Shown here: one piece after another, positions 46,601 through 54,096 of the stretch
Numbering within the stretch: the first letter of the stretch is position 1
Layout: every line of letters begins with the position of its first letter
DNA from: Lentisphaerota bacterium
GTDB taxonomy: Bacteria > Verrucomicrobiota > Lentisphaeria > Oligosphaerales > JABHEG01
Direction: 5' to 3'
DNA length: 64,000 bases
Assembly: GCA_018676675.1 (NCBI GenBank)
Contig: JABHEG010000282.1
Location: 22,933-86,932, forward strand
Notes under the pieces: generated by a model
Seen by the model: only the letters and a program-made list of their open reading frames with translations
Database searches by the model: none
Told to the model about the DNA's origin: nothing
Translations under genes and position numbers: made by a program

Positions 46601-46746
46601 ATCTGGAGGCCATCACTCCCGGACGCAGCTACCGGAGGCTGAAGGCAACCAAGTTCCAAGACAGTGTCGCCAACAACGGGCGTAGGGTTGGGGCAACGGT
46701 CACACTCGGTGACCGCGACGCTCTTTTCCTGGTGCGAACGGAGTAG
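43669..46746 (+). CDS. Large secreted protein with duplicated jelly-roll domains
   Basis: 1025 aa. Start choice is ambiguous: TTG at 43669 is 8 bases after GGAGG, ATG at 43675 is 14 bases after it. A signal peptide (FLLVAMVFGAMAGAYA) follows. The N-terminal half (about 30-430) is a possible glycosidase-type domain of unknown family (YPTYESWERNFVGLMG, LDGLEFDVLFN-like with a DTDGDGVED calcium-like loop). Residues about 440-547 and 787-893 are two copies of a jelly-roll domain (YTYWTKDV...KSPERSDGVWF...KAHEWLPQSV). A second repeat, MCLRNREEVP...AYFVHPPY, appears at about 564-606 and 743-784. The jelly roll resembles the first domain of the 1430-aa protein. Role unknown. Confidence 0.7.
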   Translation: MTMRKQHCFLLVAMVFGAMAGAYARDAGRLRILGEHYPRVFYFRATEAACSPQRYPTYESWERNFVGLMGIMGKCLEEECLGREPRNPEFFSALKKRHPEQAVLLHFNGNSRDPIYQRDGFFPGHWIYRRAVAITEDIAAAVGESVIKVADTRAFRVESGRYRKHNDDIALFGVKDGVHDWYHCEHVQLVSIDHEAGALTVKRGCYGSKPLAFKVGESRAAAHQAEGPWGQNNHFLWYYNYSTHCPRDRNGKVCSDVLVDDLARWFGKGGVLESFDGLEFDVLFNVTHGDTDGDGVEDRGVVGGRNNYGIGVIEFGRKLRTRMGEELIIQADGALGRGGNRSQRNWEIFNGIESEGWPNLNEWEIDDWSGGLNRHFFWQQNARKPAFNYINHKWVEAVPDRPGHHKQVRVPFSRHRLVFAAAQFFDAMVCYSSVPQLPASIGYTYWTKDVPVPAGASLTFSLGMGEKSPERSDGVWFRVLAAEMQDGRPGPFKQIFEKSSKAHEWLPQSVSLEGFAGKSVRLKFVADCGPADNATTDHALWGKVQVCSPAGVANLVSAELPAVGMCLRNREEVPVGSGTGARLEYQESAEINGVALPAYFVHPPYRRQGGFGKFPIWDEFVRGADSELGWLGRPEAPAVHLAAATVDLLGGSGTGRALVDRIDGAVEAALENGHVVVCSAEPDASDLRFMIRNVPATGGDLFVSLVMAGTPMTGYPREMARYTEVAASGGIIDLMSGSGRATGMCIRGRQEEAIAPTSGARVKRTKSMIAGASLPAIFVHPPYKTGVGYTYWSKDVDIREDSELRFCIGMSVKSPERSDGVWFQVFAATVGEDGIGSFTKISETSSKAHEWIPQAVSLAPYVGRRVRLKFVADSGPNDNSITDQAHWGDVKVVKAGVDESDLTKAVEYMTWVNDKPFSSSFYFRHIRTDRVDLSFAVESSEPVAISSITVHSHPDAMCRVFEGGLVLANPSRDPYTFDLEAITPGRSYRRLKATKFQDSVANNGRRVGATVTLGDRDALFLVRTE

Positions 46747-46750
46747 GCGA

Positions 46751-48226
46751 TCAATGCAGGGCGGTGGGGTGTCGGTTCCGGTTGGGGAGAGGGGTATCCT
46801 GCCGGTCTATGAGTTCCAGCATAGTGCGTTCCAGTTGGACTCGCATGGCGCTGTACGCCGGGTCGCTGAAACGGTTGGTATTCTCGTCGGGATCCCGCTC
46901 AAGATCGAACAGCATTCCTGAACCGTCCCCAAACCGGGTGAGTCGGGCTGACGGGGTGAACACAGATCGTGCCCGGCAGGCTTGATCCATGCACGCGTAT
47001 GAGCCAAACGTCTCCACCAATGTCGCATCCGTTCGGCTTGCCAGATCGCTCTCCGAAACCAGAGAACAGCCTTCCAACGGCACATCGTGTTGCATTCCGA
47101 ACACGTCCATGATGGTGGGGAATACGTCCAAGTTTGAGACCATGGCCTCGCACTGACTTGCGGGAACTCCCGGCACTCTCACAAGCAGAGGCACTCGGCA
47201 ACAGGCATCGAAGTGCCAGGCTCCTTTTGAGGGTATGCCGAAGTCCCCGGTCATGTCCCCATGGTCGGCGCTGAAGATGATGGCCGTGGTGTCGTCCAGG
47301 TCGCTGTCCTTCAGCCACTGCAGGAGGCGTCCGACCTGTTCGTCAATGAAAGCCAGAGACGCCAGGTAGTACCGACGCTTTGTTCGCCACTGCTCGGGGG
47401 TCATGCCGGCGAAGCGCTTGACGAACGGGATGTCACGGAACCTGGTCAGGGCCTCGAGCAGAGCCGGGTCGTCAGTCTGAAGCGGCAGTGGCACGGATGC
47501 CTCGTCAATCAGGTCCAGGAATCGAGGCGGCGGGTCGTAGGGATCGTGTGGGTCCACGAAAGATGCTTTGAGGAAGAATGGCCGGCTTGGGTCACGCTCC
47601 TCGAGGAAGGCAATGGACCGGTCCACAACCCAGTGCGTCTGGCAGGCTTCCTCCGGAATGACCGATGGGTAGGTCAGCGGGACGACTTCCTGCCTGGGGT
47701 AGCGCCGCCGGGCGTGCTGCAGGTCGTCCCGCAGGTCGTAGTTCTCGGGCCCATAATGCTCCAGGTGCGGCATGGACCAGACGGTCGAAAGAGCCTTCTC
47801 GTAATGCTGTGGGCACGTGGTCCGCACCCAGTCGAGCCAGTCACCGGCGCGGATGTCTTCGGTGGTCTCGGCCCGATCGAACCCGTACTTGTGCACATCG
47901 TTGTGAGCGTCTCGCCCGTGGCACTCAAGATGGAACTTGCCTACGCCAAAGGTCTGCACGCCATGTCGCTGAAGGAGCTGTGGGTAGGTCGGAAGGTCCA
48001 GCCCGAGCTCCCAACCGTTGTAGGGGACGCCATTGTGCTGACTGCTTCTCCCGGTGATGGTTGCTGCACGGCTGGGCATGCAGACCGGGTTGTTCACGAT
48101 GCAGTTTCTGAACAGGATGCCGTCAGCTGCCAGGCGGTCGAGGTTGGGCGTGTGCGCTGCCGCGCAGCCGTAGCAGCCCAGCCACTTCGCGCCGAGCTGA
48201 TCAACCTGAAGGAAGATCGCGTTCAT
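46751..48226 (-). CDS. Sulfatase (formylglycine-type)
   Basis: 491 aa. The ATG at 48226 is preferred (GAGG just upstream); a TTG at 48238 extends the frame by four codons. No signal peptide. The nucleophile motif is NPVCMPSRAATITGR, so Cys is present for formylglycine conversion and Arg follows as expected. Other fold markers: AIFLQVDQLGAKWLGCYG (metal), GVGKFHLE, and FSADHGDMTGDFG. It is 8 bases downstream of the stop of another sulfatase gene, so the two are in one operon. The likely role is removal of sulfate esters from a glycan. No formylglycine-generating enzyme gene lies in the window. Confidence 0.92.
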   Translation of the reverse strand: MNAIFLQVDQLGAKWLGCYGCAAAHTPNLDRLAADGILFRNCIVNNPVCMPSRAATITGRSSQHNGVPYNGWELGLDLPTYPQLLQRHGVQTFGVGKFHLECHGRDAHNDVHKYGFDRAETTEDIRAGDWLDWVRTTCPQHYEKALSTVWSMPHLEHYGPENYDLRDDLQHARRRYPRQEVVPLTYPSVIPEEACQTHWVVDRSIAFLEERDPSRPFFLKASFVDPHDPYDPPPRFLDLIDEASVPLPLQTDDPALLEALTRFRDIPFVKRFAGMTPEQWRTKRRYYLASLAFIDEQVGRLLQWLKDSDLDDTTAIIFSADHGDMTGDFGIPSKGAWHFDACCRVPLLVRVPGVPASQCEAMVSNLDVFPTIMDVFGMQHDVPLEGCSLVSESDLASRTDATLVETFGSYACMDQACRARSVFTPSARLTRFGDGSGMLFDLERDPDENTNRFSDPAYSAMRVQLERTMLELIDRQDTPLPNRNRHPTALH

Positions 48227-48234
48227 TGACAACC

Positions 48235-49725
48235 TCAATCCGTGTAGCCTGGACGATCCAGAACGACCGCATCGTGGTCTTGGAAAAGCAGGTCTGCATC
48301 GGGATCATCGAGATAGGACATGTCGAGTTTGGGGAACGGCCGCCAGTCAAACTCACCATTGACGTCGACCACCGCATCGGCCGGACCTTCCGTCCGGAGG
48401 TGGTCAATGAGCAGGCTCTTCATCTCGGCTTTGGTTTTGGCGGAGAAACGCAGGTTTGCCCGGTTTCGGGTCTCGTTCGGATCGTTGATCCGGTCGAACA
48501 GGAGTTCTCGCTGTTCTGCGGCGGAGTAGATGTACTTCCACTCTCGAGTGACAGCCATGTAGATGGCCTTCCCATCCTTGTCGAACTGTGAGAAGACGGC
48601 CTCGCGGTCGACGGCGTCTGTGGCGATGTCGGCGAGGTCACTGCCAGGCAGGTCGAGCTTGGCCATGTCGGCCTCGCCGGCAGCGGCGCAGGTGGGGAAG
48701 ACGTCGACCAGGCTGACGGGCGTGTCGCAGACGGCTCCCGCCACAAAGCGTTCCGGGAGACGTGCGAGCATGGGGATACGTGACGACGGGTCATGCATTG
48801 ACCGTTTACCGAAGCAGTTGTAGTCCCCCAGGTACTCACCGTGGTCCGATGTGAACACGATCAGCGTGTTGTCGAGTTGGCCGCTTTCTTCCAGGGCCTT
48901 CAGAGTTCGTCCGACTTGGTAGTCAACGAAGGAGATTGTCGCGTAGTAGTAGGCCTTGATTCCGCGGATCAGGTTCTGATCGATGCCTTGGTCGCGGTAC
49001 TTGTACCGGTTCTGGTGACGGTTGATCCACGTGTACAGGCTCTCTGAGTCCGGCGGCACGTTAGGGAGTGGCATGTAAGGAGCTCGATAGAGCTTGTGCC
49101 AGGGCTTTGGGGGGGCACACGGCGGGTGGGGGTGGATGTAACTGGAGAAGAGGAACCAGGGGGCTTCAGAGCTGGCTTGCTCGCGGATGAAGTCCACGGA
49201 CCGGTCGCCGATCCACTGGCTTGGGTGGTCCTTCTCCCCGTGCAGAGACACCTGCGGGGTGTAGTACATCTCCCCCCGTGTGCCGTGGGGTTCATCGTAG
49301 TCATAGCCGTTTTCGCTCAGCCAGCGGACATAGTCGTCCTGATCCGGCTTCGAGCAACCCTCTTCCTGGAGCAACCGGTTGTCGAAGCCGCGGAGAGCAT
49401 GCTTGTCGGGGGTGAAATGGCACTTCCCGATTCCCTGTGTCCGGTAGCCCACGTTCCCCAGCATGGCCGGCAGTGACCTACCGTCGTCTTCGGGCATGCG
49501 CCCATTCGCGTACAGGTCTGATCTGCCGGTGTACTGGCCGTAGTGCATGCACCACCGGGCGGGGACGCACACAGGACACGGCGAGTAAGCGCTGGTGAAG
49601 GCCGTGCCCTCGCGGGCCAGGCGGTCCAGGTTTGGGGTCCGGATCACCGGGTTGCCCAACGCGTGAATGGTGTCGGCGCGTTGCATGTCCGTGAAGATCA
49701 GGAGGATATTCGGTTGCTCGGGCAT
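48235..49725 (-). CDS. Sulfatase (formylglycine-type)
   Basis: 496 aa. The ATG at 49725 is chosen because GGAGAGG precedes it; the frame is open upstream but that part is not conserved-looking. No signal peptide. Motifs: NILLIFTDMQRADTIHALG (metal-binding start), SPCPVCVPARWCMHYGQYTGR with the catalytic Cys in C-V-P-A-R, GIGKCHFTPDKHAL and FTSDHGEYLGDY. It resembles choline-sulfatase- or heparan-type arylsulfatases; substrate unknown. First gene of a two-gene operon with the following sulfatase. Confidence 0.92.
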   Translation of the reverse strand: MPEQPNILLIFTDMQRADTIHALGNPVIRTPNLDRLAREGTAFTSAYSPCPVCVPARWCMHYGQYTGRSDLYANGRMPEDDGRSLPAMLGNVGYRTQGIGKCHFTPDKHALRGFDNRLLQEEGCSKPDQDDYVRWLSENGYDYDEPHGTRGEMYYTPQVSLHGEKDHPSQWIGDRSVDFIREQASSEAPWFLFSSYIHPHPPCAPPKPWHKLYRAPYMPLPNVPPDSESLYTWINRHQNRYKYRDQGIDQNLIRGIKAYYYATISFVDYQVGRTLKALEESGQLDNTLIVFTSDHGEYLGDYNCFGKRSMHDPSSRIPMLARLPERFVAGAVCDTPVSLVDVFPTCAAAGEADMAKLDLPGSDLADIATDAVDREAVFSQFDKDGKAIYMAVTREWKYIYSAAEQRELLFDRINDPNETRNRANLRFSAKTKAEMKSLLIDHLRTEGPADAVVDVNGEFDWRPFPKLDMSYLDDPDADLLFQDHDAVVLDRPGYTD

Positions 49726-49859
49726 CGGGCCTCTCCTCATTGTGTGTCTGCGGTAGAGATGGAGGTCAATATCCAACCAGGAACGCGCTCTTGCCAACAC
49801 TCATCCCTCTCTCTGCCCTCCGTGTGAGCTTTCCCCCGTGCTGTCCGGGCTTGAAGACA

Positions 49860-49901
49860 GAACCGCCGCCGTGGCCCGGGGAGGCCATTCGGCGGCGGTT
49901 C
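49860..49901 (-). terminator. Strong hairpin terminator after the PfkB kinase gene
   Basis: A perfect 12-bp stem, GAACCGCCGCCG (49860-49871) and CGGCGGCGGTTC (49890-49901), with an inner 5-bp stem in its loop. On the minus strand it lies 34 bases after the kinase stop and is followed by TGTCTTC, so an intrinsic terminator fits, though the U-run is weak. Next to it is a 12-bp direct repeat (GTTGTGTGTGGA at about 49902 and 49919). Confidence 0.65.
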
Positions 49902-49935
49902 GTTGTGTGTGGACTGGTTGTTGTGTGTGGAACGC

Positions 49936-51015
49936 TTACCGCTTGACGCGGGCGTTGCCTTCCCAGATGCTCCAGATTTGGTCTTCATCGGCCGGGTTGG
50001 CGTAGTCGGTCAGCAGGGTCGTGACGAGTGCGCCCGAGGCCCAACCGAACTGAACCCACTTCTCGGGTTCCCAGCCCTTGAGGATTGCGTACAGCATCCC
50101 GCCTACGAAGCCGTCGCCGCCGCCGATTCGGTCCAGAACACCGATTTCGCGTGGCTCAACGACGTGCCAGTCGTCGCCTTCGGCCATGATCGCGCCCCAC
50201 CGGTGGCAGTTCGCATTGACCACTTCACGCAGTGTGGTCGCGAAGACTGAGGCGTTCGGATAGGCCTGCTTCACCCGGTCAATCATTCCCTTGAAGTTCT
50301 CGATTTTGGCCGCCAAGTCTGCGCCGCCGGCTTCCGGACCTTCGATTCCCAGGCAGAGCTGGAAGTCTTCTTCATTGCCCACCAGGACATCGGAGATGCC
50401 GGCGATCTCTGAGAAAATGCCGTGCAGTTCCTGCTCCCGACCTTCCCAGAAGGATGCGCGGTGGTTCAGGTCAAAGGAGATCTTCGTGCCGTATTTCTTG
50501 GCGGCCCGGGCAATGTCCAGGCAGAAAGCGCTTGTTTCCTTGGAGAGGGCCCCGATCAGTCCGGAGAGATGCACGACCTTCACGCCTTCCTCCCCGAAGA
50601 TGCGGTCAAGATCAAAGTCTTTGACGTTCAGCGTCCGCCCTACTTCACCGGCGCGGTCATTCTGCACCCGAGGGCCGCGCGAGCCGCGTCCACTGTCAGC
50701 CAGGTTGAACTGGTGACGGTAGCCCCACGGGCCGCCCTGATCGACATCCGGTCCTTCGTAGTCCATCTGACGGCCGGCGAGATCATCCTTGATCATCCGG
50801 GCAATCGGGCTGTCCTTGACGAACGCAGTCAGGACCTTCACGGGAAGGCCGAGATAAGAGGACACGCTGGCCACATTGGACTCGGCGCTGGTTACCTGGA
50901 GCTCACACAGCCTTGCGGAGTGCATGGGCTGACCATTGACCGGGGTCAGGCGGAGCCCCATGCTTGTGGCTACCAACAGGTCGTACTTGCAGCCGTCGCG
51001 GAATTCGATACTCAT
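49936..51015 (-). CDS. PfkB-family sugar kinase, 2-keto-3-deoxygluconate kinase-like
   Basis: 359 aa; AAAGGA precedes the ATG at 51015. The PfkB signature appears as LDRIGGGDGFVGGMLYA, with the catalytic Asp in GGGDGF (the usual pattern is GAGDAF), and the N-terminal part has SAESNVASVSSYLG (binding pocket). Two blocks, KISFDLNHRASFW and LVGNEEDFQLCLG, are typical of KDG kinases and related ribokinases. It phosphorylates a sugar acid in the cytoplasm, likely 2-keto-3-deoxygluconate from uronic acid breakdown, consistent with the lyase and sulfatase genes nearby. The exact substrate is inferred. Confidence 0.85.
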   Translation of the reverse strand: MSIEFRDGCKYDLLVATSMGLRLTPVNGQPMHSARLCELQVTSAESNVASVSSYLGLPVKVLTAFVKDSPIARMIKDDLAGRQMDYEGPDVDQGGPWGYRHQFNLADSGRGSRGPRVQNDRAGEVGRTLNVKDFDLDRIFGEEGVKVVHLSGLIGALSKETSAFCLDIARAAKKYGTKISFDLNHRASFWEGREQELHGIFSEIAGISDVLVGNEEDFQLCLGIEGPEAGGADLAAKIENFKGMIDRVKQAYPNASVFATTLREVVNANCHRWGAIMAEGDDWHVVEPREIGVLDRIGGGDGFVGGMLYAILKGWEPEKWVQFGWASGALVTTLLTDYANPADEDQIWSIWEGNARVKR

Positions 51016-51079
51016 GATACGTCCTTTCCGGGTTGAACAACTCCCGAGGCGTTCCCCGAGACACGCTGACTTTTAACCA

Positions 51080-51100
51080 GATAGTACTCTATCGCATAGA
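51080..51100. promoter_or_regulatory. Nested palindromes upstream of the KDG-kinase-like gene
   Basis: GATAG-TACT-CTATC (51080-51093) and the overlapping TCTAT-CGC-ATAGA (51088-51100), two linked inverted repeats 64-85 bases upstream of the kinase start, in the 298-bp divergent gap 51016-51313. They look like an operator for a dimeric regulator. No regulator gene is adjacent. Confidence 0.4.
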
Positions 51101-51313
51101 ATCAAGTGGGAAAGCGGCTGTCGAGCGGGAACACCACTTAGTCGGCGTCCCACCGCGTCAGGAGGGGAGGGTGACGAATTCAGTTTCCATCGTCGTTCAT
51201 CGATGGACACCCCCCTGACCTTCCGTATAGTGTAGATCACGGCCTTGCAGGCAGATCCGTGTCGGCGAGGGCAGGCGCACGGCGGAACCCGGGTAGACAC
51301 AGGAGAGGCAGCA

Positions 51314-52594
51314 ATGTCAGGCACACTGGCGATCAATGGCGGCGAAGCGGTTGTTCCTAAGGGCATGATCAAGAGCTGGCCGGTTATTACCGATGAAGAC
51401 AAGCAAGCCGTCATGGATGTCTTTGACAGCGGGCATATTCACGGGTGTAGCGCCCCACAGGCGGTCGCTCTCCAAGATGAATGGACGGAGTTCTGCGGCT
51501 GTAAGTACGCACTTGTCACCAACAGTGGTACGAGCGCCCTGCACATGGCCGTCGCGGGGGCCGGGATCGAGCCGGGAGACGAAGTGATCACCAGCGCGCA
51601 CACGTACTGGTCCACGGCTGCGGCAATTCTCCATCACAACGCGATTCCCGTGTTTGCCGACATCGACCCCGACACGTTTACCATCGACCCGGTCGACATC
51701 GAGAAGCGCATCACGCCGTTGACCAAGGGGATTCTGGCTGTTCACATTCTCGGGATGCCGGCGGATATGGATCCCATCCTTGAGGTCGCGCGGAAGCACA
51801 ACCTGAAAGTCATCTCTGACGCCTGCCAGTCACACGGTGCTGAGTATAAAGGCAAGAAGGTCGGGAACCTCTGTGACGGCACGGGCTTCAGCCTCAATCG
51901 ATCCAAGAATTTGACGTCGGCCGAAGGTGGTCTTTACACAACCAACGATGACGCTGCCTATCAATACTGCAGCCGCATGCGTGAGTTTGGTGAGGTCATT
52001 GTTCCGGGACAGGAACGTCAGTACAACGCCTCGGTACTCGGCTGGATGTACCGTTCGGTCGAATTCTGCAATGCCTTTGCCCGCAGTCAGCTCAAGCGCT
52101 TGCCCTACAACAATGGCCAACGCATTGAGATGTCCGAGTATCTGACCGAAAAGCTCAAAGACATCCCGGGTATGAGCGGTCCCTATACTCCGCCTGATCG
52201 CAAGCCGGTCTACTGGACCTACACCGTGAAGTACGATCCCGCCGAACTCGGCCTCGATGTGGATGCGAAGACATTCCGTCTGCGGGCTCAGAAGGTGTTT
52301 GCGGCTGAAGGCATGACGGTTGGTCCGTGGCAGCATGTCCCGGTTCCGGCCCAGTCCGTGTTCCAGCAGAAAATGGGCTACGGCCATGGCTGTCCGTGGA
52401 CTTGCTGCTATAAGGGCAACGTGGAGTACAAGGTCGACGATTACCCGAAGACGTGGGAGTTCCTTGCCACACACGTCCGAGTTGGTGCCGTCCATCCTCC
52501 GAATGGTATGGACTTGATGGAACGCTACGTCGAAGGCTTCCGCAAGGTCATGGGGCAGGCTTCCGAGTGGGCGTACCGCGAGGATCTGGCGTAA
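51314..52594 (+). CDS. DegT/DnrJ/EryC1 family PLP aminotransferase
   Basis: 426 aa. The ATG at 51314 is chosen for AGGAGAG upstream; the frame open above it is not protein-like. The PLP region is typical: TNSGTSALHMAVAGAGIEPGDEV, ISDACQSHGAEYKGKKVG, and GFSLNRSKNLTSAEGGLY with the Schiff-base Lys. Members convert keto-sugars or other ketones to amines, for example in amino-sugar and cyclitol metabolism. Cytoplasmic. It is divergent from the KDG-kinase-like gene. Two hairpins follow the stop. The substrate is unknown. Confidence 0.9.
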   Translation: MSGTLAINGGEAVVPKGMIKSWPVITDEDKQAVMDVFDSGHIHGCSAPQAVALQDEWTEFCGCKYALVTNSGTSALHMAVAGAGIEPGDEVITSAHTYWSTAAAILHHNAIPVFADIDPDTFTIDPVDIEKRITPLTKGILAVHILGMPADMDPILEVARKHNLKVISDACQSHGAEYKGKKVGNLCDGTGFSLNRSKNLTSAEGGLYTTNDDAAYQYCSRMREFGEVIVPGQERQYNASVLGWMYRSVEFCNAFARSQLKRLPYNNGQRIEMSEYLTEKLKDIPGMSGPYTPPDRKPVYWTYTVKYDPAELGLDVDAKTFRLRAQKVFAAEGMTVGPWQHVPVPAQSVFQQKMGYGHGCPWTCCYKGNVEYKVDDYPKTWEFLATHVRVGAVHPPNGMDLMERYVEGFRKVMGQASEWAYREDLA

Positions 52595-52647
52595 CGAGCA
52601 GCATGGATCGGTAGTACGTCCACAGGCACACAACGGCATCTGGAGGC

Positions 52648-52709
52648 CCGGTCATCCCTGACCGGTCGCCTTTCTGAACGCGTCGAAGGCACCGGTTTGG
52701 GAAAACCGG
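52648..52709 (+). terminator. Two perfect hairpins after the aminotransferase gene
   Basis: CCGGTCA-TCCC-TGACCGG at 52648-52665 and CCGGTTT-GGGA-AAACCGG at 52692-52709, 7-bp stems with 4-base loops. They lie in the 205-bp gap after the stop at 52594. They could end transcription, or be part of the repeat element next to them. No long U-run. Confidence 0.45.
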
Positions 52710-52719
52710 CCTCCAAGAG

Positions 52720-52749
52720 AATGGCGGTCGGAGGGTCGCCCGCCGTACA
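52720..52749. repeat. 30-bp direct repeat, left copy
   Basis: The 30 bases here match 55241-55270 with one mismatch and in the same orientation. The unit contains GGCGG and CCGCC arms. The two copies bracket the SGNH/F5-8C and UroD-like genes. Confidence 0.75.
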
Positions 52750-52799
52750 GAGCAAGAGGCGTACGCCGGCCGAACATCAATCTCTCTGGAGGACACTCG

Positions 52800-54020
52800 A
52801 TGAAGAGGATCTTTGCTGTTCTTGTCTGTGTGAGTCAGCTTGCAGCCGTCGCAGCGGAGAAGGTGACAGTCGTCTGCCTCGGTGATTCCATCACCAAAGG
52901 CGTTCGCGGCGGCGTGACGGCGGCACAGACCTTCGAGTCTCACCTGCAGGCGTGGCTCACCCAGTCTGGCGCTGCCGTTGATGTGGTGAACTGTGGGATT
53001 GGCGGGGAACGCACGGACATGGCGCTGAAACGGCTGAGCCGTGACGTGATCGCGAAGGCCCCGGCCATTGTCTTGATCATGTACGGCACCAATGACAGTG
53101 CCATCGATGCCGGTAAGGATGGTCCCCGTCTCTCCCGCGAAGCCTACGATGCGAACCTCTCTCGGATCGTGGCGGCGTTGCGGGAGAGCGGCGCGAAGCC
53201 GGTGATCATGACATCGATTCCGCTGTGCTCGTCGTTCGTGTATATGAAGCGCAGTCCGTACCGCGAGCAAGGCCCGAACCATGAACTGATCCACTACATT
53301 CGCATCGCCCGGAAGGTTGCCGAGCGCGAACAGGTTCCTCTGATCGACAACTTCGCTGCCTGGGCGGAACTCGGGCTCCTTGGGACTGATTTGAACGGAC
53401 TGACAACGGATGGTTGCCATCCCAATCCGGCCGGCCATGTTGTGTTGGCTCGGACCATCTACCCGACCCTCGCCGGGCTTCTCGGTGTGGATGTTGCGCT
53501 GCCCAAGTCGGCCCAACCTTCCGGCGGGGTCACCCCGAAGCCCAGTCGACCTCTCGTGAAGGCCAATTCCCCAGCCCCCGCCACACCTGGGAACCTCGCT
53601 CATGGTAAGCCTTACACGGAGACGCACCGCAATGGGCATGGCTACGGAGATGGGTTGACCGACGGCCGCAAAGACAGCGATGCAAAGGCCGCCGTCTATG
53701 CTACGAACAAGGGCGACGATTACCCGAAGGCGGTAACCATTGATCTCGGTGGGGAGACGAAGGTCGGCCGGATTGTGCTTCATAACTCCCGCGATGGAAG
53801 CACGAAGACCGTCTTGGTTTCCACGGCCGTTGACGATACGGCCTTCGAAGAGACCGGGACACACGAGTTCCAGCAACGTGATGGTTCGGCGAAGACGTTC
53901 ACCTTCTCGTCCCGCAACATCCGCTTCGTCCGCATCACCTTCAAGGACACGTGGGGCAATGTCACACATGGAAGCCCCGACTTCATGTTCTTGCGTGAGG
54001 TGGAGGTCTTTGGGGAGTGA
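52800..54020 (+). CDS. Secreted SGNH/GDSL-type esterase with C-terminal F5/8 type C domain
   Basis: 406 aa; GGAGG precedes the ATG at 52800 and a signal peptide follows (IFAVLVCVSQLAAVAA). Residues about 20-225 are the SGNH hydrolase fold: CLGDSITKG (block I, Ser), VNCGIGGERT (block II), MYGTNDSA (block III) and TDGCHPN (block V, Asp/His). Residues about 255-406 form a discoidin-like F5/8C domain (GHGYGDGLTDGR, KAVTIDLGGETKVGRIVLHN). It is probably an exported carbohydrate esterase that removes acyl groups from a bound glycan. 76 bp upstream of a UroD-like gene and likely co-transcribed. Confidence 0.9.
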   Translation: MKRIFAVLVCVSQLAAVAAEKVTVVCLGDSITKGVRGGVTAAQTFESHLQAWLTQSGAAVDVVNCGIGGERTDMALKRLSRDVIAKAPAIVLIMYGTNDSAIDAGKDGPRLSREAYDANLSRIVAALRESGAKPVIMTSIPLCSSFVYMKRSPYREQGPNHELIHYIRIARKVAEREQVPLIDNFAAWAELGLLGTDLNGLTTDGCHPNPAGHVVLARTIYPTLAGLLGVDVALPKSAQPSGGVTPKPSRPLVKANSPAPATPGNLAHGKPYTETHRNGHGYGDGLTDGRKDSDAKAAVYATNKGDDYPKAVTIDLGGETKVGRIVLHNSRDGSTKTVLVSTAVDDTAFEETGTHEFQQRDGSAKTFTFSSRNIRFVRITFKDTWGNVTHGSPDFMFLREVEVFGE

Positions 54021-54096
54021 GCAAGGGGGTCGCGGCTCGACCGGCCAGGGCGCTTTCCTGCAGAGCCGTGACATCGATCAGGAGCCAATAGCCAGT

